Assembly: GCA_963748295.1 (NCBI GenBank)
Contig: CAVVIH010000006.1
Coordinates: 310,001-374,000 of the forward strand
Direction of reading: 5' to 3'
Length of the DNA stretch: 64,000 nt
Source of the DNA: CAVVIH01 sp963748295
GTDB taxonomy: Bacteria > Acidobacteriota > Vicinamibacteria > Vicinamibacterales > 2-12-FULL-66-21
The notes below the pieces were generated by a model. The model had not been told where the DNA came from, made no database searches, and saw only the letters and a program-made list of their open reading frames with translations. The translations under genes and the position numbers were made by a program. How positions within the stretch are numbered: position 1 is the first letter of the stretch; each line of letters opens with the position of its first letter. Of the stretch, positions 46,938-57,702 are shown piece by piece.

Positions 46938-49077
46938 CCGGCGGCGATCTCGCGAGGCTGGTGCAACTCGCGCAGAGCCCGCTCCGCGCACCACGTCGCC
47001 CAGAGACCGTCCTGGGCGGTCACGCCAAGCGCATCCTCACCGCGTATCGCCCGGTAGAAGTTGTCGAGGATCTCCCGGTGTCCCTTCTCGACGATGCGTG
47101 ACTTGTGCGCGGCCGCGCCGCCGCCATGCACGTCGAGGCTCCTGAAGTCGTCGAGCACGACGGTCCTGCCGCCGCTGAACACCTCGACGCGCTCCTTGCC
47201 GAGATCGGCATGGCCGCTCGAGACGTAGACGAGCACGCCGAGCGAGCCGTCGGCAAAGGTGACGGCCGCGCACAGGTTATCCGGATCGGCTTCGCCGTGG
47301 ATCATCGCGCTGCCGGCGCGAACGTCGACCGGATCGGCGTTCGCGAGCCAGCGCATGAAATCGAAGAAGTGCACGCCCTCGCCGGTCAGCCGCCCGCCGC
47401 CCTCGACGGGATCGCGCAGCCAGTGTTCCGCCGGCAACGCGCCCGCGTTGACGCGATAGATGATGGTCTTCGGCTCGCGGTTGCGAAGCTGTTCCTTCGC
47501 CCGCAGCGCATGCGGAGAAAAGCGGCGGTTGAAGCCGACCGACAGCAACAGCCCCAATCGGCGGACGGCGTGGACGACCTGCTCGCACTCGGCCGTCGTC
47601 AACCCCATTGGCTTCTCGACGAAGACGTGCTTGCCGGCCTCGAGCGCGCGCAGCGCGAGCGGCGCATGGAGATCGTGGCGGGTCGCAATCATCACCGCAT
47701 CCACGTCCTTGTCGTTGAGGACTTCGTTCGCGTCCGTCGTCACCATCGGCACGCCGTGGCGGACGGCAAGGTCGCGAAGCTGCAGGCCGGTTCGCGATGC
47801 GATGCTCCTGATCTCGAAGCCCTCGTGCTTGGCGAGGATCGGCAGGTGCACCGCGCGGAAGAATCCGCCGGCGCCGATGACGCCAAGGCGCACGCGGCCT
47901 GACTTCGGCGACGCGGGGCGAAGCTGGAGCGCGCGCGCCGCCGGCGGCGCCGCCGGGATGAACAGGCCGTAATCCAGCAGCACGGCGATTGGCCGCTCTC
48001 CACCCTGAAGCGACTGATAGGCGTCCACCGCGCGATCGACCGGAAACGTCTGTCCGACGAGCGGCGCCACCTTGAGCGACCCGGCCTCGAGCAGGCGGAC
48101 GATCTCCTCGAGGTTGCGCCCCTCGGTCCACCGCACGTACCCGATCGGATAGTCGATCCCCAGCTGCTCGTAAGCCTTGTCGTAGCGCCCCGGACCGTAG
48201 GAGCAGGAGATGAAAAAATCGAGCTCCTTCTGGTAAATCTTGTCGCGAGCGATGCGAATCGGGACGTCGCCGACCAGCACGACGCGACCTTTCCGCCGAC
48301 AGAAATCGAACGACCGGTTGAGCAACCCGAAGTCGCCGCCGGTCGCGCACACGACCACGCCATCCGCCCCGCGATCCCTGGTCCACGCCAGAATGGCAGC
48401 GTGCGGGTCGGTTTCCCCCGGACGCAGTCCGTCCGCCATCCCAAGCTCCTTCGCCAGCGTGACGCGCGAAGCCAGCAGATCGACGCCAAACACCTGACAA
48501 CCAGCGATTCGAAGCAACTGCGCCGTGATCTGTCCAATCAGGCCGAGGCCGACGACGACGACCTGTTCGCCGAGCGTCGGGTTGAGACGCCGCACGCCCT
48601 GTAACGCGATCGCACCCAGCGTCGCGAAGGCGGCGTCCGACAGCGGCACGTTCTCCGGCACTTTGACCGCGAGGTTCACCGGCAGGAAGTTGTATCGGCA
48701 TGGTTGGCGTAGCCTGCGCCCGCGCACGCCACCCGATCGCCGACGCGGAATTCGCTGACGTCCCTGCCGACCTCGACCACTTCGCCCGCCGCGCTGTAGC
48801 CCAGCGCGAGCGCCGACTGCACGCGCGAACGTACGAGATCGACGGTCTGACGCACGCCGCTCGTCCCCATCCGCTCGATGACCTTGCGCACCAGATGCGG
48901 GTTCCTGATCGCCTTGACGATCAGGCTCTCACCGCCGCCGCCTCCGGTCGTCGAAATCTCGGTGCCTGTGCTGATGAGTGAGTGGCTGGTGCGAACGAGC
49001 ACGCCGCCGCGGCCACAGATCGGTGGCGGAACCTCGACGACCGTAATCTGTGCGTTTGCGAGGCACACCTGTTTCAT
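46934..49077 (-). CDS. Bi-domain oxidoreductase: zinc-type dehydrogenase + Gfo/Idh/MocA (frame break)
   Basis: About 714 residues when joined, the usual size of this two-domain family. The N-terminal part (VLVRTSHSLISTGTE, YSAAGEVVEVGRDV, FRVGDRVACAGAGYANHA) continues one frame over as YNFLPVNLAVKVPENVPL, then the Rossmann motif VVVGLGLIGQ. The second half is Gfo/Idh-like: LGVIGAGGFFRAVHLPIL, VFVEKPMGLTTAE (EKP motif) and GGGRLTGEGVHFFDFMRWL. One missing base near 48694-48696 explains the break. Acts on an unknown nucleotide sugar or polysaccharide sugar. Start ATG 49077 overlaps the heparinase stop. Confidence 0.9.
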
Positions 49078-51107
49078 GACGGGTTCACCGCAAACCGGCA
49101 GGCCAGCCTCACCGGCAACGCCGCCGTACAGGAAATCGTGATGCAGTTGGCCGGCACTTTGATGCCGTAGCGCGGGGAGACCCACGCGGGCTCGATTGTC
49201 ACCTTCGTGTCCTCGGGCGCGTCCACCAGCAGGAACCAGAAATCACGGCCCGCCGCGTGCAGCCGCACCCGGTCGCCGGCGAGCGCCGGCGTCACCGCCG
49301 GATCGAGATGAAACCGCGACACCAGCCGCCGCGTTCCGGCGCCGGTCAGCCGATCGACGATGGAAAGCTGGTCGCGTCCTTTGCGCAGGACGAATTCACG
49401 GTCGTGCGATACCGGGGACGCCAGGCGGCGGTAACCTTCATGCCCTCCGGCAAGGCGGACTTCGTCCGATGTCTCCGACCACGACACTCGCGCCGGTACC
49501 GCATCGTACCGCAGCCGCCACATGTCGCCGTCAAGAAAACGATTCAACTCTTCGTCGTCCACCTGCACCGTGTTGTGGAACGCGGTGCTGCGAAAGCGAT
49601 CCCGCCACTCCGCGGACGCCGTGTAGACATACGCGCCACAATCGGTCACCAGATTCGAGCCGTCGAGGAACAGCTCGAAGCCGAGGATGTCGTTGTGGCC
49701 GTGCCCGCCCATTCCCGCGAGGCCGACCGGGGCGCAGTCGATGAAGACGTGGGTGCGCCGATCGCGCATCACGTAGATTCCGCCATCGCGAAATGCGACC
49801 GACGATGGGGGCTCCGCCTCGCTGGAAAGCGCCATGAACTTCCCGGCGCCAGCGGGTCCGCCGCATAGCCAGAACGCGTCGTCGCGGAAGCGTTCCGCGG
49901 CGCGTTTGAAATCGGGACGATCGAAGATCACGGCGCCGGCGCTGACCAGATACCGGTGATCGTTGATCCCCTGCGTCCCCAACTGCTGCATCCTCCCGTC
50001 GTCGGCGTCGCCGTGGAGCGGCGCCTGGCCGTCGGGCTTCGTGTATGCCGCCACGTACTCGATCATCCGCTCGAGCCGCTGCCAGCACTCGGCCGGGATG
50101 GTTTCTCCGTTGAAGCGCAGCAGAAGGTACGACGTCAGGAACCCCTCGAGCACGAGCCTGTGGTAAGGAACCGACTGCTCGAAGTCCACGCCGTCGGGGG
50201 TCGTCTGATTCAGGATTTCGTCCAGAACGATCGTGCGGCCGGTGCGGAGCCAGCTGGATCCCTGTGCGGTTCGAGCGAAGAAGGTCCCGACAAAGACAAG
50301 GCCGACGCCGTCGGTCAGGTAGTGATTGCCGTTGACGTCGGCGCGCTCGATGTTGCCGGAGACGAACTCGCCGTGAAGATAGAGCGAGCGCAGCATGGCA
50401 GAACGAAAGCGCGGCGATCGGCACGCTTCGGCGCCGGCAAAGAAGCCGAATCCCCAGATCCAGCTGATGGCGCGCATCGCGACGTCCATCGCGCAAACCC
50501 AGTTCACGCCGTGCAGCCAGGGGTTCGAGTCGATCCAGTCCTCGACTTCGGCGGCGAACTCCCGCGCGTAGCGTTCGTCCCCCGTGAGCCAGTATGCCTG
50601 TCCGAGCACGGCGAAGTGCTGACAGCGGCTCAATTCCCATGGGATCTTGATGTCCGAGGGCCGCGACAGATCGTAGGTGTCGATGTCGTGCGAGTACTGC
50701 AACGGCCACACGCGCCGGCTCTTGAAGTCCTCGTGCCACGGAATCCGATCGCCGAGCGCGCACGGTCCCGATCCGAGCAGATCGAACTCGTGGCGGAGCA
50801 CCGCATCCGCGCGCGCGACGATCGCCGCGGTCTCGTCTGGGTAGTCCTCGACGAACTGGCGGCGCCAGGCGGCCTGGTCGGGCGGCTGCAGGAAGAACGG
50901 ACGCCGCGCCAGCGCGTCCCACAATTCGTCGATCGTCTGATGTCCGGTCTCGCGCAACAGGCGATCGTCCGACAACATGCGCGGACGGATGCGGCTCCAC
51001 GGCCGCCGCGCCTGCAGCCGCGCCTCGTGCGCCAGCCGGGCCAGCACGTATCGGGGCGGGCGGTGCATCGCCTTGCGCGCGAGCGTCGCCCAGCGGGCGA
51101 GCGTCAT
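49074..51107 (-). CDS. Heparinase II/III-like (alginate-lyase-family) protein
   Basis: 677 residues from the ATG at 51107, overlapping the asnB stop. The alpha-helical toroid (about 60-350) has SNPWLHGVNWVCAMDVAMRAI, VNGNHYLTDGVGLVFVG and FEQSVPYHRLVLEGFL. The C-terminal beta domain (about 400-677) has GGHGHNDILGFELFLDG and FRSTAFHNTVQVDDEE. No signal peptide is seen, so it may act in the cytosol. In this gene neighbourhood such proteins are often thought to modify the nascent polymer rather than degrade it, but the substrate is unknown. Confidence 0.88.
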   Translation of the reverse strand: MTLARWATLARKAMHRPPRYVLARLAHEARLQARRPWSRIRPRMLSDDRLLRETGHQTIDELWDALARRPFFLQPPDQAAWRRQFVEDYPDETAAIVARADAVLRHEFDLLGSGPCALGDRIPWHEDFKSRRVWPLQYSHDIDTYDLSRPSDIKIPWELSRCQHFAVLGQAYWLTGDERYAREFAAEVEDWIDSNPWLHGVNWVCAMDVAMRAISWIWGFGFFAGAEACRSPRFRSAMLRSLYLHGEFVSGNIERADVNGNHYLTDGVGLVFVGTFFARTAQGSSWLRTGRTIVLDEILNQTTPDGVDFEQSVPYHRLVLEGFLTSYLLLRFNGETIPAECWQRLERMIEYVAAYTKPDGQAPLHGDADDGRMQQLGTQGINDHRYLVSAGAVIFDRPDFKRAAERFRDDAFWLCGGPAGAGKFMALSSEAEPPSSVAFRDGGIYVMRDRRTHVFIDCAPVGLAGMGGHGHNDILGFELFLDGSNLVTDCGAYVYTASAEWRDRFRSTAFHNTVQVDDEELNRFLDGDMWRLRYDAVPARVSWSETSDEVRLAGGHEGYRRLASPVSHDREFVLRKGRDQLSIVDRLTGAGTRRLVSRFHLDPAVTPALAGDRVRLHAAGRDFWFLLVDAPEDTKVTIEPAWVSPRYGIKVPANCITISCTAALPVRLACRFAVNPS

Positions 51108-53091
51108 GCCGCGGCGCTCCGCGCGACCCAGCGATCGAACCACGCGGTCAGGTTATAGAGGGTCCAGAGCGGCAGCGAGAAGTCCTCGCCGTCGCGGTGG
51201 CGCCGGAACATCTCCGCGATGTGCTGATAGTCGAAAAAGCCCTCGGACCGCAGCGGGCTCTCCATCACCGTCTGCTCCGCCGCGCGCCCGAACCCGCCGC
51301 GCAGCCACTCGCGCATCGGCGCGCCGAATCCCATCTTCTTGCGGTAGATCACGTCGTTCGGGATGATGCCTTCGAGCGCCTTCTTCAAGACGTACTTGGG
51401 AATCCCGTCCTTCGTCTTCAGCGTCTTCGGCATACCCATGGTGAAGCCGACGAGATGATGATCGAGGAACGGCACCCGCGCCTCGACCGAGGTGGACATC
51501 GTGATCTTGTCGACGCGCATCAACAGCAGCTCGGGGAGCCGCAGCTTGAACTCGAGGTAGGTCATGCGCGCGAGCACGTCGGCCTGCGGCATCTTCGAGT
51601 CGACCATCGAGAGGTATTCGGACACGACGTTGAAGGTGTCCTGCGTCAGGAAGGCGCCGGGCACGATCCGCCTGACGCTGTCGGGCACGTCGAGCGCGCG
51701 CCACCCGCGATCGTTCAGCAGCCGCCGCTTCATCGGCTCCCAGAACGACATCGCGCCGCCCCAGAAGTGCTCGCGATCGTTCGCCGCGCGGTTGATGATG
51801 TCGGTGTAGAGGTGCGCCTTGCCGGTCATCGCCGAGCCCCAGCGGGCCAGCGCCGCCGCCGCGTGCTGCGCCGGCGCCGGCAGCCGCCGGAACGGCTGCC
51901 AGTAGCGCTGATACAGGCGCAAATACCCCATGTAACTGTCGTATCCGCAGAACTCCTCGTCGCTGCCCTCGCCGACCTGCACGACCACGGTGCCGCTGTC
52001 GCGCACGAGCCTCGAGACGAAATAGAGCGGTATGCACACCCAGTCGGCAATCGGCTCGTCCTGCGAGTAGACCAGCGTCGGCAGGTATTCCTCCATCTGC
52101 CGGCTGTCCACCAGCACCTCGTGATGGTCGGTCTTGTACAGCTCCGCCACACGGCGGGCGTAGTCGAGCTCGTTGAGGTGCTGATGATCGGAAAAGCCCA
52201 CCGTGAACGTCTTGACCGGCTGATCGAGCTGACGCGCCATCAGCGCGGTGATCGCGGAGGAATCGACGCCACCCGAGAGGAACACGCCGAAGGGAACGTC
52301 CGACATGAGACGCTTCTCGACCGCCGCTTCGAGCAGCGCACGCGTCCGGTTGATCGCATCCGGCTCGCTGCGCTGCGCCGGATCCTGGACGTCAATCCAC
52401 GGCGGCAGCGGATCCCAGTAGCGTTCGGGCGCGATCGCTTCGCCAGGACGGATCGTGACCCGGTGTCCCGCCGGCATCTTGAAGATGCCGCGAAACATCG
52501 TCATTGGCGCCGGGGTCGTCAGGAAACTGAGGTAGTGGTAGAGCGCGTAGGGCTCGACTTGCGCCGCCACGCGCGGGTGCGCGAGCAGCGCCTTGATTTC
52601 GGACGCGAACAGGAAGGCCGATCCCGCGGTCGTGAAGTAGAGCGGCTTGACGCCGATGCGATCGCGGGCCATGAAGAGCGTCTTCTCGCGCTCGTTCCAG
52701 ATCGCGAACGCGAACATGCCTTCGAGGTGATGGACGACGTCCTTCCCCATTCCTCGTAGCCGTGCACGATCGTTTCGGTGTCCGAGTGATCGGTCCGGAA
52801 CCGGTGCCCGTTCGCCTCGAGCTCGCGCCTGAGCGCACGATGGTTGTAAATCTCGCCGTTGAACACGATGTGCAGGTTGCCGTCTTCGTTCGGCATCGGC
52901 TGGTTCGCGTTCTCGTTGAGATCGATGATCGCGAGGCGCCGGAACGCGAGGCCGGCCTGGCGCGCGGCGGACACCCACGTTCCGGCCCCATCCGGTCCAC
53001 GGTGGACCATGCACTCGCGCATCCGGTTGAGGATCTCCTCCGAGACCGGCTCACCGGGCGACGCCGACAACCAGCCAGCTATTCCGCACAT
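51104..53091 (-). CDS. Asparagine-synthase-type amidotransferase (one-base frame break)
   Basis: About 662 residues when joined. The class II glutaminase starts with catalytic Cys2 (MCGIAGWLSA), with HRGPDGAGTW and NGEIYNHRALRREL. The frame breaks at GYEEWG and resumes as KDVVHHLEGMFAFAIWNE. A missing G in a GGGG run at 52745-52748 explains it. The synthetase domain has the ATP loop FLSGGVDSSAITAL, then VVQVGEGSDEEFCGYDSY and ARVPFLDHHLVGF. In polysaccharide loci such enzymes probably amidate sugar acids or other substrates rather than make asparagine. Confidence 0.92.
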
Positions 53092-54359
53092 TCAGACTGT
53101 CCCCGTTCTTCCGACGCTCGCGACGCCGGCGGCGGCCGCCGCCTCGGCGACCACGGCCGCAAAGTGGCGGGCCTGCTCGCTGCGGCGGTAATTCCTGAGC
53201 ACGTAATCGCGTCCGTTCCTGCCCATCTTCTCGCATCCCGCGGGATCGGCGGCGAGCCGGAGGATCGAGTCCGCCAGCCGTTCGGCGTCGCCCGGTGGAA
53301 CGAAGATGCCGGCCTTCGCGTCCTCGAGCAGTTCGCGGGCCTCGCCGTCGACCGAGAGCAGCACTGGTTTCGCGCAGGCCATCGCATCGAACAGCTTCGA
53401 CGGCACGAACATGCGGAACACCGGGTCCGGCGTCAGCGGCACCAGCAGCGCGTCCGACGCATTGAGATACCAGACGCTTTCTTCCAGCGGCACCTGCGAA
53501 TGAAACGTGACCGACGACAACTGCCGCCGGCGCGCTTCGGTCTGGAGCGCGTCCTTGAGCGGTCCCTCACCCACGAACAGGAAGTGCACCTGGGGATGCG
53601 CCTTCAGCCGCTCGGCCGCCGCGAGCACGGTTGACAGACCCTGCGCGACGCCGTGCAGACCGGCGTAGGTCACCACGAAGCGATGTTCGAGGCCGAGGCG
53701 CGCGCGCACGCCGTTGTCGCCGGCGGCCGGATCGAACACGCGTTCGACGGTGCCGTTCGGCACGTAGACGAGCTTCCCCACCCGTCGAGCGTCCTGGGCG
53801 CCAAGGTGCCGCTCGAATGCCCGCGTCGTCACGGTAATCCGATCCGCGCTGCGATAGAGACGCTGTTCGAGGCGTTCCGCCCAGCGGTAGACGCGCGGGT
53901 TCGACAGCTCCTTCAGCGCGCCCGCGGCGAGCGGCCACAGGTCGCGCACGTCCATCACGAACGCGGCACGCTTGAGGCGCGCGATGACGGATCCGGCGAG
54001 CGCCACCGGCAACGGCGGCGAGGTCGCCGCGACGACGTCGTAGCGCCGCGGCAGCCGGACGCTCGCGGCGATGGCCATGCCGACGAAGCTGCCGTAGAAC
54101 TGCAGCCGCGTTCGAAACGTCTTGCGGCGGCTCGCCGCCACCCACACGCGGACGACGCGAAACGGCAGCGACCGGTCGAACTCAATCCATCGCCCCTTGT
54201 ACGAGTCCGGAATCACGCCGGCCGGGTGATTCGGAAACTCCGGTCAGGACGTCGACCTCGTGCCCCGCATCGGTCAGCGCAAGGGCAAACTCCATCATCC
54301 GCGTTTGCGTGGCGCCCACTTCCGGGAAGAAGGTACTGCGAGATGAGGAGCACCCTCAT
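53092..54359 (-). CDS. WbuB-like glycosyltransferase family 4 (two frame breaks at 5' end)
   Basis: About 421 residues when joined from the ATG at 54359. MRVLLISQYLLP, then (next frame) EVGATQTRMMEFALALTDAGHEV, then (next frame) EFPNHPAGVIPDSYKGRW, give the standard N-terminus of WbuB-type enzymes. Extra bases near 54321-54332 and 54240-54242 explain the two shifts. The clean part has YDVVAATSPPLPVALAG, DVRDLWPLAAGAL, VPNGTVERVFD, FLFVGEGPLKDAL and PSKLFDAMACAKPVL. It probably adds an aminodeoxy sugar to a lipid-linked intermediate. Confidence 0.88.
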
Positions 54360-55796
54360 TTGGCGCGCTGGAATGCCGGCAGCGGATCGACGCGCGACCA
54401 GTGCCGCGCGGCCGCGCCGATGAATCCGAGCGCCACGACGCCCCACGCCATTCCGTAGCTCACAATCAGCGAGTTGCGGATTGAGTCGATCGCCAGAAAT
54501 GCGGCAAGCACGATGATGAGCGCGCCGTACAAACTGCCGATCGCCGTCGGCCGGTCCAGATCGCGGAACGGTCTCCAGGCGAGCGCAAGCGCCAACCCCA
54601 CCAGCAGCGAGCCAAGGCACGCCAGCCAGAGGCCGCCCTGCGAATACAGCCCGACCTGAAACGGCGCGCCAATCGCGCCGCGCTCGTGTTCGGGCCACAA
54701 CACGCTGTAGATCAGCAGGTTGTCGTCCGGCATCGCGCCGAATCCGAGAATGTCCTGCCCCACGTCGACGCGGTAGGTACGGCCGGACATTCGGGAAGAC
54801 GACCGGATACGTCACCACGGCCACCGACGTCCGCGTGAGCGGCGACAGCAGCACGTACAGCGACACCGACAGCACCCGATTGCTTTGAATCCGGGCGATC
54901 GCGCTTTCGTCGATGCGGAACGACACCGCCGCAGCGTCCCCGAGCCGCGGGATGTCGAGCGGCGCGCGCCGCGCCCGCTGCCAGTCCGGCGTCAGGTTCT
55001 TGAACGCGCCGGACCCCGGACCGAGCACGGTCATCAGCGTCAGCCCCAGATACGCTGCATACAGTGACCAGGGACCACCGGCAAGCCACGCGATCTGATG
55101 ACGCGAACGGACGGATCGCCGCGGCGCCCATCCCGCGTAGCGATAGAGGTAGATCGCGCAGGCGATGAGCAGCACGCTGATCAGCATGACTTTCCGCTGC
55201 GCGAGCGGATACTGGATCGCGAGAACGATCGCGAGCGCGCCGGCCGCAACACGGCGCCTGCCGTCCGAGAGAATGAGGTACCCCGCCGAGAGCGGCACGA
55301 GCGTGTAAACGTTCACGAACTCGAAGAACGTGAGGGTGTCGAACATCCTCAGCCGCGCGTGCACGTAACTGTTGTAGTCGGCCCAGGCCAGCAGGCTGCG
55401 CCACGCCTCCGCGCGCAAGAGCGAGCAGGCGGCAGCGCCAACAGTTGCGAGGAACACCACACGAGGCAGCCATGGCGGCGTGCCAGGCTCGTGCGCGTGC
55501 GCGAGGCGCCGCCGCGGCAGGTAGCGCATCGCCGATTCGTAGCCGATCCACACCAGCAGGGGACCCGCGTGCAGCAGGAGCAACGCCACCAGAACGTCTC
55601 TCATCGAGAGGTCCGGCACCAGCGCTCCCGAGAAGACGACATACGTGGTCCGGAACCGCGGACTGAATAGAAGTCCCAGCGTGCCGACGTAGCACGTCAC
55701 CAGGAACACGCCGATGAACACGATCAACGGCAGCCGTCCGACAACAGGTTGCCAGGACGTGTGTCCCGATGGAGCTTGCGGAATGTCTGAAACCAA
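54356..55796 (-). CDS. O-antigen/repeat-unit polymerase-like membrane protein (frame break)
   Basis: About 479 residues if it starts at the TTG at 55796; the start is uncertain because no ATG lies before the first helix (LPLIVFIGVFLVTCYVGTLG). About 12 helices, with FFEFVNVYTLVPLSAGYLIL and QYPLAQRKVMLISVLLIACA. A periplasmic stretch ends FPNVRPY and resumes one frame over with RVDVGQDILGFGAMPDDNL and GLYSQGGLWLACLGSLLVGL, resembling Wzy-type loops. One extra base near 54776-54780 explains the break. Likely polymerises repeat units flipped by the Wzx candidate. Confidence 0.75.
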
Positions 55797-55893
55797 CTGG
55801 CTGAGCTGCGTATCGCAGGACCTGAACCCACTCTTGCTGAACAGGTTCCAGAGATCGTAAAGCAACGGGTGATATGCTTCAAGTCTGCGCCGA

Positions 55894-56716
55894 ATGTTGA
55901 AGAAGGACGTGCACGACTTCTGGGAGCAGGAGTCCTGTGGAGAAGCGTACGCCATCGGCAGCGAACGGGCGGAGCAGCTTCGCAGCCACGCGCGCACACG
56001 GTACGCGCTCGAGCCGTACATCCCGGCGTTCGCCCGGTTCGAAGAGGGCTCGGGCCGGCGCGTCCTCGAGATCGGCATCGGCATGGGCGCCGATCACGTC
56101 GAGTGGGCTCGGCATCACCCTGCCCTGCTCGTCGGCATGGACTTCACGGGCCGCGCGCTGGATCACACGAAGACACGGCTTCACGTCGAAAGGTGCGAGT
56201 CACGGCTCCTCCGCGCCGATGCGGAACAACTGCCGTTTGCCGACGGCTCATTCGAGCTCGTGTATTCATGGGGCGTGCTTCACCACAGCCCGGACACGGC
56301 GCAGGCGGTGCGCGAGGTGCATCGCGTCCTGGCGCCGGGGGGCATCGCGCGGGTGATGATCTATCACCGCCGCTCGATTGTCGGCTGGCTGCTGTGGTTG
56401 AAGTAACGGACTGATCTCCGGCCGCCCGTTCCGCTCGCTGGACGACATCTACTCCCATCATCTCGAGAGTCCCGGAACCAAGGCGTACTCGGTCGAAGAA
56501 GCGCGCCGACTCTTCGCGGGTTTTGCCGGGACGGCCGTCACACCGTTTCTGTCTTTCGCCGATCTGCTTCAGGGGTCAGCAGGAACACGCCACGCCGGCG
56601 CCATCGACGCCGTGGTTCGACGGCTGTGGCCGCGATGGCTGATCCGGCAGTTCTTCGGCTCGTGCGGCTTGTACCTGCTTGTCGATGCCCGAAAGTCAGG
56701 AGAGCCTCCGTCATGA
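55894..56716 (+). CDS. SAM-dependent methyltransferase (one-base frame break)
   Basis: About 273 residues when joined. MLKKDVHDFWEQESCGEAYA, motif I VLEIGIGMGADHVEWARHHP, DAEQLPFADGSFELVYSWGVLHH and LAPGGIARVMIYHRRS. The frame stops at WLLWLK, but the next frame gives YGLISGRPFRSLDDIYSHHLESPG and more to a stop at 56716, the usual end of this family. One extra A at 56405-56406 explains it. The joined stop overlaps the next ATG (ATGA), which supports the correction. Confidence 0.88.
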
Positions 56717-57702
56717 CAACTGTCGTCAGCGCCGCGACGCTGCCGCTCGTCAGCGTTGTCGCGCCGTTCTACAACGAAGAGGCTTCTCTGCGGCCGCTGC
56801 TCGAGCGTCTCGTCAAGACCGCCGGCACGCTGGACGAAAGTTATCGGTTCGAGTTCCTGTTCGTCGACGATGGAAGCACCGATTCGAGCCTGCAGACCGC
56901 GTTGGCATTGCGGGCCGTCGAACCGAGGCTGCGAGTGATCCAGCTGCGCCGCAACTATGGCCAGACCGCCGCGCTCCAGGCGGGCCTCGACTCCGCGCAC
57001 GGCGAAATCATCGTCTCGATGGATGCCGACCTTCAGCACTTCCCCGAGGAGATTCCACGCTTTCTGGAGAAGCTCGAGGAGGGCAGCGACGTGGTGTGCG
57101 GCTGGCGCCGTGAGCGGCAGGAGAACTGGAAGCGTCGGTGGCCGTCGAGCGCAGCAAATTACCTGATCCGTCGAATCTCTGGGCTGAGCATTCACGACGT
57201 CGGCACGACGTATCGCGCATATCGGCGCGAAATCGTCCGGGATCTCCGCCTCCTCGGCGAAAACCACCGCTTCATCCCGGTCTTTGCGAAAGTCGTCGGC
57301 GCGCGCATCGACGAGATTTCCATCGAGAACGTCGTCCGTCCCCACGGTCAGTCGAACTACGGGCTGGCACGGACGCTGAATGTCTTCATCGATCTCTTCT
57401 TCCTGTATTTCTTCACCCGTTACGCCGACAGGCCCATCCGCATTTTCGGCAAGGTGTCGCTGGGATTGCTCGGCATCGGCATCCTGATCGCTTTCGGCCT
57501 GCTCGTCGAATACGCCGCAACCGGCCGCCCGGTCGTGCGTGAACGAAGCGGCTGGTTCATGCTGTCCTCGTTCCTGATGCTCACCGCCGTGCAGGTGCTG
57601 CTGACCGGCATCCTCGCGGAGCTGCTCGCGCGCGTCTATTTCGCCCGCGACGATCGCACGTCCTACCAGATTCGCGGAGAGTGGCCGACGCCGGGCGCCT
57701 GA
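56713..57702 (+). CDS. Glycosyltransferase family 2 with C-terminal membrane helices
   Basis: 329 residues from the ATG at 56713. GT-A fold: PLVSVVAPFYNEEASLRPLLERL, FLFVDDGSTDSS, and the DXD-type SMDADLQHFPEEIP. Two helices near the C-terminus (VSLGLLGIGILIAFGLLVEYA and LSSFLMLTAVQVLLTGILAELL) match enzymes of the DPM1/ArnC type, which make undecaprenyl-phosphate-linked sugars. Such a product could feed the ArnT-like enzyme at 18101. TGATG overlap with the next gene. Confidence 0.92.
   Translation: MTTVVSAATLPLVSVVAPFYNEEASLRPLLERLVKTAGTLDESYRFEFLFVDDGSTDSSLQTALALRAVEPRLRVIQLRRNYGQTAALQAGLDSAHGEIIVSMDADLQHFPEEIPRFLEKLEEGSDVVCGWRRERQENWKRRWPSSAANYLIRRISGLSIHDVGTTYRAYRREIVRDLRLLGENHRFIPVFAKVVGARIDEISIENVVRPHGQSNYGLARTLNVFIDLFFLYFFTRYADRPIRIFGKVSLGLLGIGILIAFGLLVEYAATGRPVVRERSGWFMLSSFLMLTAVQVLLTGILAELLARVYFARDDRTSYQIRGEWPTPGA

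Noticed and set aside
46934..48727. Stand-alone dehydrogenase starting within the Rossmann half
   Set aside because: The missing N-terminal GroES-like part is intact just upstream in another frame, and the joined length matches the two-domain family.
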